A stretch of 6,376 nucleotides of DNA, from NCBI GenBank assembly GCA_903923345.1, contig CAIXXI010000448.1, forward strand, positions 1 through 6,376, given 5' to 3'. Under the pieces are notes generated by a model. That model made no database searches. It had not been told where the DNA came from and saw only the letters and a list, made by a program, of their open reading frames with translations. The DNA comes from an uncultured Burkholderiales bacterium. Its GTDB lineage: Bacteria; Pseudomonadota; Gammaproteobacteria; Burkholderiales; Burkholderiaceae_E. A program made the translations under genes and the position numbers. Positions within the stretch are counted from its first letter, which is position 1. Each line of letters opens with the position of its first letter. This document shows positions 1 to 6,376 of the stretch, piece after piece.

Positions 1-622
1 GCAGGCGCTGGGTGAATTCGACAAAAGCCTGGCGCAGACGGGCGAAGTCATGCCCGTAGGTTTCCATGTGATCGGCGTCGATGTTCGTGATCACCGCGAT
101 CATCGGCGCGAGGTTCAGGAACGAGGCATCCGATTCATCGGCCTCAACCACGATGTACTCGCCCGTGCCCAGCTTGGCATTGGCCCCGGCGCTGTTGAGC
201 CGCCCCCCAATCACGAAGGTCGGATCAAGGCCACCCGCCGCCAGAATCGAAGCAACCAGACTGGTGGTGGTGGTCTTGCCGTGTGTGCCGGCGATCGCCA
301 CGCCCTGCTTCAACTTCATCAGCTCGGCCAGCATCAGCGCGCGCGGCACGACCGGAACCCGTGCTGCGCGGGCGGCAGTCACCTCGGGGTTGTCGCCTCG
401 TACAGCCGACGAAGTGACCACGCAATCGGCTCCGGCCAGGTGCGAGGCGTCATGGCCGCGCAGCACCGTGGCACCCAGGCCTTGAAGGCGCCGTGTGGCG
501 GCGTTCTCGGCTGTGTCGGAACCGCTGATGCGATAGCCCAGATTGAGCAGCACCTCAGCGATGCCGCTCATGCCCGAGCCACCGATGCCGACGAAATGAA
601 TGTGTTTGACCTTGTGCTTCAT
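1..622 (-). CDS. murC: UDP-N-acetylmuramate--L-alanine ligase MurC, N-terminal part
   Basis: Cytoplasmic ATP-dependent ligase that adds L-alanine to UDP-MurNAc, the first step of stem-peptide assembly. The window holds 207 codons; the rest of the central domain and the C-terminal domain run off the left edge (the family is usually about 460-490 residues). The N-terminal Rossmann-like UDP-binding domain starts with VGIGGSGMSGIAEVL at about residues 11-25. The Mur-ligase P-loop GTHGKTTTT is at 112-120. The EADESD segment, with its Mg/ATP-site glutamate, is at 160-165, and TNIDADHM is at 179-186. The ATG (622-620) overlaps the murG stop in an ATGA arrangement and has a GAAGG sequence just upstream, which supports this start. 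GTHGK (rather than GTNGK) and the GIGG-GMSG motif separate MurC from MurD, MurE and MurF; the related ligase Mpl is excluded by the dcw context. No frameshift or missing motif is visible in the part present. Confidence 0.97.
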   Translation of the reverse strand, partial: MKHKVKHIHFVGIGGSGMSGIAEVLLNLGYRISGSDTAENAATRRLQGLGATVLRGHDASHLAGADCVVTSSAVRGDNPEVTAARAARVPVVPRALMLAELMKLKQGVAIAGTHGKTTTTSLVASILAAGGLDPTFVIGGRLNSAGANAKLGTGEYIVVEADESDASFLNLAPMIAVITNIDADHMETYGHDFARLRQAFVEFTQRL

Positions 623-1695
623 GGTGCCTTCGGGTTGTCTGCCAGGGCTTCGCAGATATCGGCCACGGCGTTGGCCGCATCCGGACGGGCCAGCCCGCGC
701 GCGCGCATCGCAAGGCCGAGCAGGCGAACGCGATCAAGGCTGCCCAACAGCTCGGCCAGCCCTTGCGGCGTCAGGTCGGTCTGTGCCATCAGCAGCGCGG
801 CATCGCGGTCAGAGAGGAATCGGGCATTGGCGGTCTGATGGTCATCGACCGCATGGGGAAACGGGATCATCAGGCTGGCAACGCCGGCAGCCGACACCTC
901 GGCCACAGTCATGGCACCCGCCCGGCAGATCACCAGATCGGCATCGGCATAGGCCTGGGCCATGTCGTCGATGAAGCCGACGGTCTGGGCCTGCACGTCC
1001 GCCTGCGCGTAGGCGCGTTGCAGGTCCTCCAGGTGCTTGCGTCCGCTTTGATGGATGACCTGCGGGCGACGATCCGGCGGCATCAGGGCCAGGGCCTGCG
1101 GAACAATCGTGTTGAGCGCGCGGGCGCCCAGACTGCCACCGACCACCAGCAGGCGCAAAGGCCCTTCGCGACCGGCATAGCGCAGCGCCGGATCGGTCAG
1201 ATGGCCGACATCGTCGCGCACCGGATTGCCGCACCATTGGGCGCCTTTGAGCGCGCCGGGAAAGGCCACCAGAACGCGCTGTGCAATGCGCGCCAGCAGC
1301 CGGTTGGTGAGGCCTGCCACCGAATTCTGCTCGTGCACCACCAGCGGTGTGCCGGTGAGCGCGGCCATCACGCCACCCGGAAAAGCGACATACCCTCCCA
1401 TGCCCAGCACCACCTGTGGCTTGACCGCGCGCAAGGCCGCCAGGCTCTGGCGGCAGGCGCGCAACAGGGTCAAGGGCAGCATCAGCTTGGTCAGCCAACC
1501 TTTGCCGCGCACGCCGCCGATGTTCACGAACTGCATTGGAATGCCATGCCGCGGCACGAGGCTCGCTTCCATGCCATCGGGATTGCCGAGCCAGACGACG
1601 TTCCAGGCGCGCTCGCGCATCGCCTCGGCGACAGCAAGGCCCGGGAAGACATGACCGCCGGTGCCACCGGCCATGATGAGCAGGGTGCGGCTCAC
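619..1695 (-). CDS. murG: UDP-GlcNAc:lipid I N-acetylglucosaminyltransferase MurG
   Basis: Peripheral inner-membrane GT-B glycosyltransferase (family GT28) that transfers GlcNAc from UDP-GlcNAc to lipid I, making lipid II on the cytoplasmic face. The product is 358 residues, typical for the family (355 in E. coli). Motifs in order: the N-terminal glycine-rich loop GGTGGH at 10-15, GMGGYVAFPGG at 98-108, HEQN at 121-124, GNPVR at 156-160, the second glycine-rich loop GGSLGAR at 186-192, CRAGAMTVAE at 257-266 (its glutamate is expected to contact the UDP ribose), and PFPHAVDDHQTANA at 278-291. The start is GTG at 1695-1693, giving VSRTLLIMAGG. It overlaps the ftsW TGA by four bases (GTGA) and follows a six-G run with seven-base spacing. 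The frame stays open upstream to about 2100, but that part is out-of-frame ftsW sequence and unlike MurG. No key residue appears to be missing. Confidence 0.98.
   Translation of the reverse strand: MSRTLLIMAGGTGGHVFPGLAVAEAMRERAWNVVWLGNPDGMEASLVPRHGIPMQFVNIGGVRGKGWLTKLMLPLTLLRACRQSLAALRAVKPQVVLGMGGYVAFPGGVMAALTGTPLVVHEQNSVAGLTNRLLARIAQRVLVAFPGALKGAQWCGNPVRDDVGHLTDPALRYAGREGPLRLLVVGGSLGARALNTIVPQALALMPPDRRPQVIHQSGRKHLEDLQRAYAQADVQAQTVGFIDDMAQAYADADLVICRAGAMTVAEVSAAGVASLMIPFPHAVDDHQTANARFLSDRDAALLMAQTDLTPQGLAELLGSLDRVRLLGLAMRARGLARPDAANAVADICEALADNPKAP
627..631 (-). promoter_or_regulatory. Probable ribosome binding site of murC
   Basis: On the minus strand GAAGG lies four bases upstream of the murC ATG, inside the last codons of murG. 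It is a partial match to the anti-Shine-Dalgarno sequence at slightly short spacing. Combined with the ATGA overlap, it suggests that murC is translated by coupling or reinitiation after murG. Confidence 0.5.
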
Positions 1696-2891
1696 AGGCT
1701 GGCCCCCCGCATCATTCGGCGATTCTCGAAATCGATGCGCAGCACGATGGCCAGTGCCACGCAGTTGACCAGGATGCCGGAGCCGCCATAGCTCATCAGC
1801 GGCAGGGTCAGGCCCTTGGTGGGCAGCAGACCGAGGTTCACGCCCATGTTGATGAAGGCCTGAACACCCAGCCACAGGCCGACGCCCTGAGCGGCCAGCC
1901 CGGCAAAGAAGCGCTCGATCGCAATCGATTGGCGTCCGATCTCGAAGCAGCGTCGCACGATCCAGAAGAACAGGACCACCACGGTGAGAACTCCGACCAG
2001 ACCGAGTTCCTCGCCGATCACCGCCAGCAGAAAGTCGGTGTGTGCCTCGGGCAGGTAGTGCCACTTCTCGACGCTGCCGCCCAGACCGACACCCACCCAC
2101 TCGCCCCGACCGAAAGCGATCAGCGAGTGCGACAACTGGTAGCCCTTGCCCAGCGCATTTTTCTCGTCGAAGGGATCCAGGTAGGCAAAGATCCGCTCAC
2201 GACGCCAGGGCGAGGCCCAGATCAGGCTCAGGAAGGTGAGCACCATGGTGATCGACAGCCCGGCGAAGAGCCAGACGCTGACGCCTCCCAGAAAGAGCAG
2301 GCCCATCGCGATCGAGACGATCACGATGAATGCCCCCAGATCGGGTTCGAGCAGCAGCAAAATGCCGATCAGCGCCATCACCACGGCCATCGGGGCAAAG
2401 CCTTTGCGAAGCTCGTGCATCCAGTCCTGCTTTCTGACTGCGTAGTCGGCGCCATACAGCACCACGAAGAGCTTCATCAGCTCGGAGGGCTGCAGGTTGA
2501 TGACCCCGAAGGAAATCCATCGACGTGCGCCGAGAACCACCTTGCCGACACCGGGTATCAGCACCACCACCAGCAGCAGCAGGCCCGCCACGAAGAGCAC
2601 CGGCGCAAGCCGCTGCCAGCGCTGCACCGGAATGGCAAAGGCCACCACGCCGCACACGCATCCGACACACAGGGAGAAGCTGTGGCGCATCAGGTGGTGC
2701 GTGCTGCGCAATGACGAGAAGCGGGCTGAATCCGGCAGGGCGATCGAGGCCGAATAGACCATGACCAGGCCGAACAGCATCAGCACCATCGCCGCCCACA
2801 GCAGGGGGAGGTCGTACTCGCGCACGGTTGCGCCCTGGATGGTGCGGGCATCGCGCCGCGCTCCGATGCGCGGCAGGCTCACGCTCAGCAT
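1692..2891 (-). CDS. ftsW: Septal peptidoglycan glycosyltransferase FtsW (SEDS family)
   Basis: Integral inner-membrane protein of the divisome. SEDS proteins polymerise lipid II into glycan strands, and FtsW works with the transpeptidase FtsI (PBP3). The product is 399 residues with about ten hydrophobic segments, the first at about 29-49 and the last at about 364-385, after a basic cytoplasmic tail of about 25 residues. Visible SEDS motifs: YSAS at 46-49, GARRWI at 121-126, QPSEL at 134-138, EPDLG at 182-186, LPEAHTDF at 280-287 in the large periplasmic loop, GEELG at 293-297, and LPTKGLTLPLMSYGGSG at 356-372. Asp286 of the HTDF motif matches the catalytic aspartate of FtsW/RodA enzymes. 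The dcw position between murD and murG identifies FtsW rather than RodA. The ATG overlaps the end of murD by seven bases and follows a five-G run. GTG codons at residues 4 and 23 are less likely alternative starts. Leu120, just before GARRW, is unusual. Confidence 0.97.
   Translation of the reverse strand: MLSVSLPRIGARRDARTIQGATVREYDLPLLWAAMVLMLFGLVMVYSASIALPDSARFSSLRSTHHLMRHSFSLCVGCVCGVVAFAIPVQRWQRLAPVLFVAGLLLLVVVLIPGVGKVVLGARRWISFGVINLQPSELMKLFVVLYGADYAVRKQDWMHELRKGFAPMAVVMALIGILLLLEPDLGAFIVIVSIAMGLLFLGGVSVWLFAGLSITMVLTFLSLIWASPWRRERIFAYLDPFDEKNALGKGYQLSHSLIAFGRGEWVGVGLGGSVEKWHYLPEAHTDFLLAVIGEELGLVGVLTVVVLFFWIVRRCFEIGRQSIAIERFFAGLAAQGVGLWLGVQAFINMGVNLGLLPTKGLTLPLMSYGGSGILVNCVALAIVLRIDFENRRMMRGASL
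1703..1708 (-). promoter_or_regulatory. G-rich ribosome binding site deciding the murG GTG start
   Basis: A run of six G on the minus strand, inside the end of ftsW, sits seven bases before the GTG at 1695. It is the only purine-rich Shine-Dalgarno-like sequence near the place where MurG homology begins, so it favours the GTG over any upstream start in the same open frame. It is an imperfect G-only match, so it counts only as support. Confidence 0.45.
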
Positions 2892-4513
2892 GCCTGCCCC
2901 CGTTCCAGTGCGAGCCCGCGCACGGCATCGGTGAAGATCTGAGCGCGATGGCCGTAATTGCGGAACATGTCGAGGCTGGCGCAGGCGGGCGACAGCAGGA
3001 CGGCCTGCCCCGGTTGGGCCAGCACAGCGGCACGGGCGACCGCCTCTTCAAGTGAGGCGCAGTCTTCAAGCGGCACCTTGAGACCCTGCAGGGCAGCGCG
3101 GATCGCCGATGCATCGCGCCCGATCAGCAACACGGCCGCAGCATGGGCGGCCACCGGTCCCGCCAGAGGCGAGAAATCCTGTCCCTTGCCATCTCCGCCG
3201 GCAATCAGGATCACCGGTCGGTCCAGCCCGACCAGGGCGGCGACGGTGGCGCCGACATTCGTGCCCTTGCTGTCGTCGTAGTACTCGACGCCGTCGATCT
3301 GGCCGATGCATTCGCAGCGATGCGGTTCGCCTTCGTAGCTGCGCAAACCATGCAGCATGGCTGCCATCGGCACATCGATCGCCCGGGCCAGCGCCAGCGC
3401 GGCCAGTGCATTGGCCTGATTGTGCGAGCCACGAATGCGCAGGGCATCGGCGGGCATCAGACGGCGCACCCGAACCTCGGGTGCTTCGCGCCGTCGCCGG
3501 CCCAGGCCTTCGTCGTCGGCAACCGCCTCGACCAGCCAGCTCAGGCCGTTCTCACGCAGCACGCCAAAGCCGGGCGCGGTCACCGGCGCATCCAGCCCGA
3601 AGGACACCATGACACGTTGCGGCAAGACCGGCTGCGCGGCCGCGCTACGCCGCTTTGCGCCGACCGGAGGCACCGGCGCGTTCGCCTGGACCACCGGGGC
3701 CAGGCTCGCGCCCGGCATCGTCAGCGGATCGTCGCGGTTGACCACACACACGGCCGGTGACGCGTAGATGCGCTGCTTGGAATCCAGGTAGTGGCTCAGC
3801 GTGAGGTGCCAGTCCAGGTGATCCTGAGTCAGGTTCAGCAATGCCGCGCTGTCGGCGACAAAACTGTCCGACAGGGCGAGCTGGTAACTGGCCAGTTCAA
3901 GCACCCAGACCTGCGGGAGGTCCTGGTGCTCGATCGCCTGTCGAAGAGACTCGAGTGCCGCCGGACTGATGTTGCCGGCCACGGCGACACTCAGGCCGGC
4001 CTCGCGGCACAGGTGCCCGACCAGGCGGGTCGTGGTGGTCTTGCCATTGGTGCCGGTGATGGCGACCAGTCGCGTCTGATAACCGCCGGCGCGCAGACGG
4101 GCGATCTCACGGGCGAAAAATTCGAGTTCGCCCCAGACCGGGATCGAAGCCTCGAGCGCCGCTGCATGCAGTCCGGCGCCATCGCCATGCAAGGGCGACA
4201 GGCCCTGACTCCAGCCGATCAGTTCGATGCCATCGAGCAGGGCAGAGTTCAGGGGTCCGCCGATGAACCGCACCTGCGGGCAGGCGGCCTGCAGGGCGTC
4301 CAGACCCGGGGGCGCTGCGCGGGTGTCGGCCACAGTCACGAGGGCACCTGCGAAATCGGCCCAACGGGCAATCGCCAGCCCGGACTCGCCGAGGCCCACC
4401 ACCAGCACGCGACGACCCTCGAGCTCGGGTCGTAGCGAGTCGCTCCCGGGCGTTGCGCTCGCCGTCGCCATGTCGATGTCGGCGGGGATTGGGGTGAGGT
4501 CGGTCGTCGTCAT
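2885..4513 (-). CDS. murD: UDP-N-acetylmuramoyl-L-alanine--D-glutamate ligase MurD (long form)
   Basis: Cytoplasmic ATP-dependent ligase that adds D-glutamate to UDP-MurNAc-L-Ala. As called it is 542 residues, against about 440 in E. coli. The N-terminal domain begins near residue 31 with VLVVGLGESGLA at 36-47. The P-loop GTNGKTTTT is at 154-162, ELASYQL at 206-212 and NLTQDHLDWH at 227-236. KQRIY at 246-250 carries the lysine expected to be carbamylated. SHNQANALAA is at 363-372, DSKGTNVGAT at 414-423, GGDGKGQDFSPL at 439-450 and LSPACASLDMFRNYGHRA at 507-524. The extra length has two sources: about 30 poorly conserved N-terminal residues, and an Ala/Pro/Arg-rich insertion at about 269-350, just before the C-terminal domain. 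Long inserts here are, as I recall, common in betaproteobacterial MurD. The ATG comes three bases after the mraY stop (TAGACGATG) with no clear Shine-Dalgarno sequence. The in-frame ATG at 4471 (Met15) is an alternative start. Function is confident; the start is less so. Confidence 0.96.
   Translation of the reverse strand: MTTTDLTPIPADIDMATASATPGSDSLRPELEGRRVLVVGLGESGLAIARWADFAGALVTVADTRAAPPGLDALQAACPQVRFIGGPLNSALLDGIELIGWSQGLSPLHGDGAGLHAAALEASIPVWGELEFFAREIARLRAGGYQTRLVAITGTNGKTTTTRLVGHLCREAGLSVAVAGNISPAALESLRQAIEHQDLPQVWVLELASYQLALSDSFVADSAALLNLTQDHLDWHLTLSHYLDSKQRIYASPAVCVVNRDDPLTMPGASLAPVVQANAPVPPVGAKRRSAAAQPVLPQRVMVSFGLDAPVTAPGFGVLRENGLSWLVEAVADDEGLGRRRREAPEVRVRRLMPADALRIRGSHNQANALAALALARAIDVPMAAMLHGLRSYEGEPHRCECIGQIDGVEYYDDSKGTNVGATVAALVGLDRPVILIAGGDGKGQDFSPLAGPVAAHAAAVLLIGRDASAIRAALQGLKVPLEDCASLEEAVARAAVLAQPGQAVLLSPACASLDMFRNYGHRAQIFTDAVRGLALERGQAC
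2897..2901 (-). promoter_or_regulatory. Probable G-rich ribosome binding site of ftsW
   Basis: Five consecutive G on the minus strand lie five bases before the ftsW ATG and inside the last codons of murD. Position and spacing fit a Shine-Dalgarno sequence, though only the G part of the consensus is matched. It supports the ATG at 2891 over the in-frame GTG codons further down. Confidence 0.4.
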
Positions 4514-4516
4514 CGT

Positions 4517-5686
4517 CTAGCGCAGCTTCAATGTCGACAGGCCGAACAGCACCAGCATCATGGTGACGATCCAGAACCGCACCACCACCTGCGACTCCTT
4601 GACGCCGCCAACCTCGAAGTGATGGTGCAGGGGTGCCATCCGGAAAATGCGCCGCCCCACGCCGTAGCGGCGCTTGGTGTATTTGAAGTAGCCCACCTGC
4701 AGCATCACCGAGAGGGTTTCTGCCACGAAGACGCCGCCCATGATGAACAGCACGATCTCCTGGCGCACGATCACCGCCACCGTGCCCAGCGCACCGCCCA
4801 GTGCCAGTGCGCCGACATCGCCCATGAAGACCTGTGCCGGGTAGGCGTTGAACCACAGGAAGGCCAGGCCGGCACCGGCGATTGCGCCACAAAACACCGT
4901 CATCTCGCCTGCGCCAGGCACCGAGGGGATCAGCAGGTAGCGGGCGAACACCGCATTGCCGGCCACGTAGGCAAAGATGCCCAGCGCGGAGCCCACCAGC
5001 ACCGCAGGCATGATCGCCAGGCCATCGGCACCATCGGTGAGGTTGACCGCATTGCTCGTGCCCACGATGACGAAGTACGTGAGCAACATGAAGCCCAGCG
5101 CACCCAGCGGATACGACATCGTCTTGAAGAAGGGGACGATCAGGTCGGCACGTGGCGGCAGGCTCATTTCGAACCCCGAGCGGATCCATTCGGTCAGCAG
5201 GCGGATGGCCTCGGCGTTGGAGGTGGCCGGCACGGCGAAGGTCAGATAGACCGCAGCGACCACCCCGATCACCGATTGCCAGAAGTACTTGGCTTTGGCC
5301 GACAGGCCGGCCGGATTGCGGTGAACCACCTTGCGGTAATCATCGACCCAGCCAATCGCACCAAAGCCCAGGGTCACCAGCAGCACGATCCAAACGAAGC
5401 GGTTGGAGAGGTCCGACCACAGCAGGGTCGAAATGCCGATTGCCACCAGGATCAGGGCACCGCCCATGGTCGGCGTGCCGGACTTGGCCAGGTGCGTCTG
5501 GGGGCCATCGGTGCGCACCGCCTGACCGATCTTCAATTCGGTGAGCTTGCGAATCAGCCAGGGGCCGGCCAGCAGACCAACGCCCAGGGCCGTGAGCGTG
5601 GCCAGCACAGCACGCAGGGTGATGTAGTTGAAGACCGAGAAGAACCGGAAGTCCTTCGAGAGCCATTGCGCGAGTTCGAGCAGCAT
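4517..5686 (-). CDS. mraY: Phospho-N-acetylmuramoyl-pentapeptide transferase MraY
   Basis: Polytopic inner-membrane enzyme that transfers phospho-MurNAc-pentapeptide from its UDP carrier to undecaprenyl phosphate, forming lipid I and releasing UMP. The product is 389 residues with about ten transmembrane segments. Motifs: SGTPTMGG at 69-76, DDYRK at 115-119 (metal-site aspartates), NLTDGADGL at 215-223, FMGDVGALALG at 287-297 with Asp290 expected at the active site, and PLHHHFE at 352-358. An extra periplasmic stretch at about 155-180, relative to the 360-residue E. coli enzyme, fits the betaproteobacterial form. The ATG at 5686 shares one base with the murF stop (TGATG) and gives the usual MLLELAQWL opening. 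An in-frame TTG at 5698 would add four residues but lies inside murF and is not preferred. Only a weak AGG-type ribosome site is upstream, so coupling to murF is likely. Ala220 in NLTDGADGL is usually leucine. Confidence 0.98.
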   Translation of the reverse strand: MLLELAQWLSKDFRFFSVFNYITLRAVLATLTALGVGLLAGPWLIRKLTELKIGQAVRTDGPQTHLAKSGTPTMGGALILVAIGISTLLWSDLSNRFVWIVLLVTLGFGAIGWVDDYRKVVHRNPAGLSAKAKYFWQSVIGVVAAVYLTFAVPATSNAEAIRLLTEWIRSGFEMSLPPRADLIVPFFKTMSYPLGALGFMLLTYFVIVGTSNAVNLTDGADGLAIMPAVLVGSALGIFAYVAGNAVFARYLLIPSVPGAGEMTVFCGAIAGAGLAFLWFNAYPAQVFMGDVGALALGGALGTVAVIVRQEIVLFIMGGVFVAETLSVMLQVGYFKYTKRRYGVGRRIFRMAPLHHHFEVGGVKESQVVVRFWIVTMMLVLFGLSTLKLR

Positions 5687-6376
5687 CAGTGATGCCAACC
5701 TGTGGTCTGTCCGACACCGGCAAGGGCCTGCACAACACGCTCCATGCGCATCGACCGCGAGCCCTTGACCAGCACGGTCGATGCCGGCCCGGCCAGCGCC
5801 CGCGCCCGGTCAGCCAGCGCTTCGACCTGATCGAAATGTTCGGCATCCGCACCGAACGCGCAGGCGGTTGCCATGGAGGCCACGCCCAGCGTGAGCAGGC
5901 GCTCGATGCCTTTTTCACGGGCGAAGGCGCCCACTTCCGTGTGGAATTGCGGGCCCTGCTCGCCAACCTCGCCCATATCGCCGAGCACCAGCAGGCGCGG
6001 CGCCGGGCAGGCGGCCAGCACTTCGATTGCTGCGCGCACCGAATCGGGATTGGCGTTGTAGCTGTCGTCGATCAACGCTGCACCGCTTTCGGCCTGCAGG
6101 CGACGCAGTCGACCCGGCGCGGGCCTGAAGGCGGCCAGGCCGCGCTCGATCGAATCCGCTGAAACGCCGATTGCATGGCAGCAGGCCGCAGCAGCCAGCG
6201 CGTTTCTTACGTTATGCGGGCCATCGATCGCAAGCCTTGCGTCGAGGCTCTGAGCGCCGATCCGGATCGTGAACGACTGCGGCTGTGCATCGGGCGAGGC
6301 GTGAACCGCGCACTCGGGGCTCAGACCGAAATCGATGACACGGCGCGCGCCGGCCAGTTCGCGCCACAGCGCTGCA
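5686..6376 (-). CDS. murF: UDP-MurNAc-tripeptide--D-alanyl-D-alanine ligase MurF, C-terminal part
   Basis: Cytoplasmic ATP-dependent ligase that adds the D-Ala-D-Ala dipeptide to complete the UDP-MurNAc-pentapeptide used by MraY, the next gene. The last 229 codons are present; the start, the N-terminal domain and the P-loop lie beyond the right edge (the family is about 450-470 residues). Counting within the fragment, visible features are DGPHNVRNALAAAA at 51-64 (the conserved His-Asn of Mur ligases), LIDDSYNANPDSV at 101-113 opening the C-terminal domain, LGDMGEVGEQG at 131-141, and VKGSRSMRMERVV at 203-215 near the end. DDSYNANP and KGSRSMRME are characteristic of MurF and separate it from MurE, whose C-terminal domain has a DNPR motif instead. 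The open frame is intact to the edge. Its TGA shares one base with the mraY ATG, implying co-translation. Confidence 0.97.
   Translation of the reverse strand, partial: AALWRELAGARRVIDFGLSPECAVHASPDAQPQSFTIRIGAQSLDARLAIDGPHNVRNALAAAACCHAIGVSADSIERGLAAFRPAPGRLRRLQAESGAALIDDSYNANPDSVRAAIEVLAACPAPRLLVLGDMGEVGEQGPQFHTEVGAFAREKGIERLLTLGVASMATACAFGADAEHFDQVEALADRARALAGPASTVLVKGSRSMRMERVVQALAGVGQTTGWHH

Noticed and set aside
264..290. Nucleotide similarity between the murC P-loop region and the murD P-loop region near 4026-4052
   Set aside because: Both encode the conserved ATP-binding GT(H/N)GKTTTT motif of paralogous Mur ligases, so this is shared ancestry and not a recombinational repeat.
50..838. 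262-codon plus-strand open frame opposite murC and the end of murG
   Set aside because: It spans the murG-murC junction antisense to two real genes and has no recognisable protein features.
763..1791. 342-codon plus-strand open frame opposite murG
   Set aside because: Antisense shadow of murG and the end of ftsW, with a His/Gln/Arg-biased composition, no motif and no independent support.
1696..2100. Upstream extension of the murG reading frame into ftsW
   Set aside because: The frame is open, but the translated sequence is Arg/Gly-rich and unlike MurG. MurG homology begins at the GTG at 1695, which has a G-rich ribosome site.
2561..2582. Short trinucleotide run (ACC then AGC units on the plus strand)
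   Set aside because: It encodes the Leu-Leu-Leu-Leu-Val-Val-Val stretch of an FtsW transmembrane helix. It is better explained by codon bias for hydrophobic residues than by a functional repeat.
1929..2714. 261-codon plus-strand open frame opposite ftsW
   Set aside because: Antisense shadow of ftsW. The very high His/Gln/Glu/Asp content mirrors the Leu/Val-rich transmembrane codons on the other strand.
4619..5692. 357-codon plus-strand open frame opposite mraY
   Set aside because: It lies fully antisense to a well-identified mraY. Its product is rich in His, Gln, Asp and Arg, as expected from reading membrane-protein codons backwards in GC-rich DNA. It shows no recognisable domain and no credible start context.
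5687..5698. TTG start for mraY four codons upstream of the ATG
   Set aside because: It lies inside murF and would add four residues to the usual MLLELAQ opening. The ATG in the TGATG overlap gives the common 389-residue length.

Overview
The window is a piece of a division and cell wall (dcw) cluster from a high-GC bacterium. All six genes lie on the minus strand, so transcription runs from position 6376 down to 1. Read in that direction the order is murF (C-terminal half only), mraY, murD, ftsW, murG and murC (N-terminal half only). This is the canonical proteobacterial order. By established dcw synteny, ftsL, ftsI and murE would lie beyond the right edge, and ddlB, ftsQ, ftsA and ftsZ beyond the left edge.

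The organism is most likely a betaproteobacterium, probably of the order Burkholderiales. This is inferred from protein features, not from a search. MraY is 389 residues with an extra periplasmic loop of about 20 residues relative to E. coli. MurD is long, with a basic, alanine/proline-rich insertion between its central and C-terminal domains. FtsW carries the DPFDEKNALGKGYQLSHSLI stretch.

Layout along +: 1-622 murC (partial), 619-1695 murG, 1692-2891 ftsW, 2885-4513 murD, 4517-5686 mraY, 5686-6376 murF (partial). The genes are packed with no intergenic space. Four junctions overlap (by 1, 7, 4 and 4 nt) and the mraY-murD junction has a 3-nt gap, so the block is almost certainly one translationally coupled transcript. 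There is no room for a dedicated promoter or terminator between genes. I saw no RNA gene, mobile element, CRISPR array or significant repeat.

Together the genes build lipid II and polymerise it at the septum. MurC adds L-Ala to UDP-MurNAc, MurD adds D-Glu, and MurF adds D-Ala-D-Ala to complete the UDP-MurNAc-pentapeptide. MraY transfers the product to undecaprenyl phosphate (lipid I), and MurG adds GlcNAc (lipid II). FtsW polymerises flipped lipid II together with its cognate transpeptidase FtsI. MurE, which acts between MurD and MurF, is outside the window.

I found no undescribed system. The second-look items are minor: an enlarged MurD with an ambiguous start, and a few substitutions in otherwise conserved motifs of MraY, FtsW and MurD. 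Several long plus-strand open frames are antisense shadows of the mur/fts genes.
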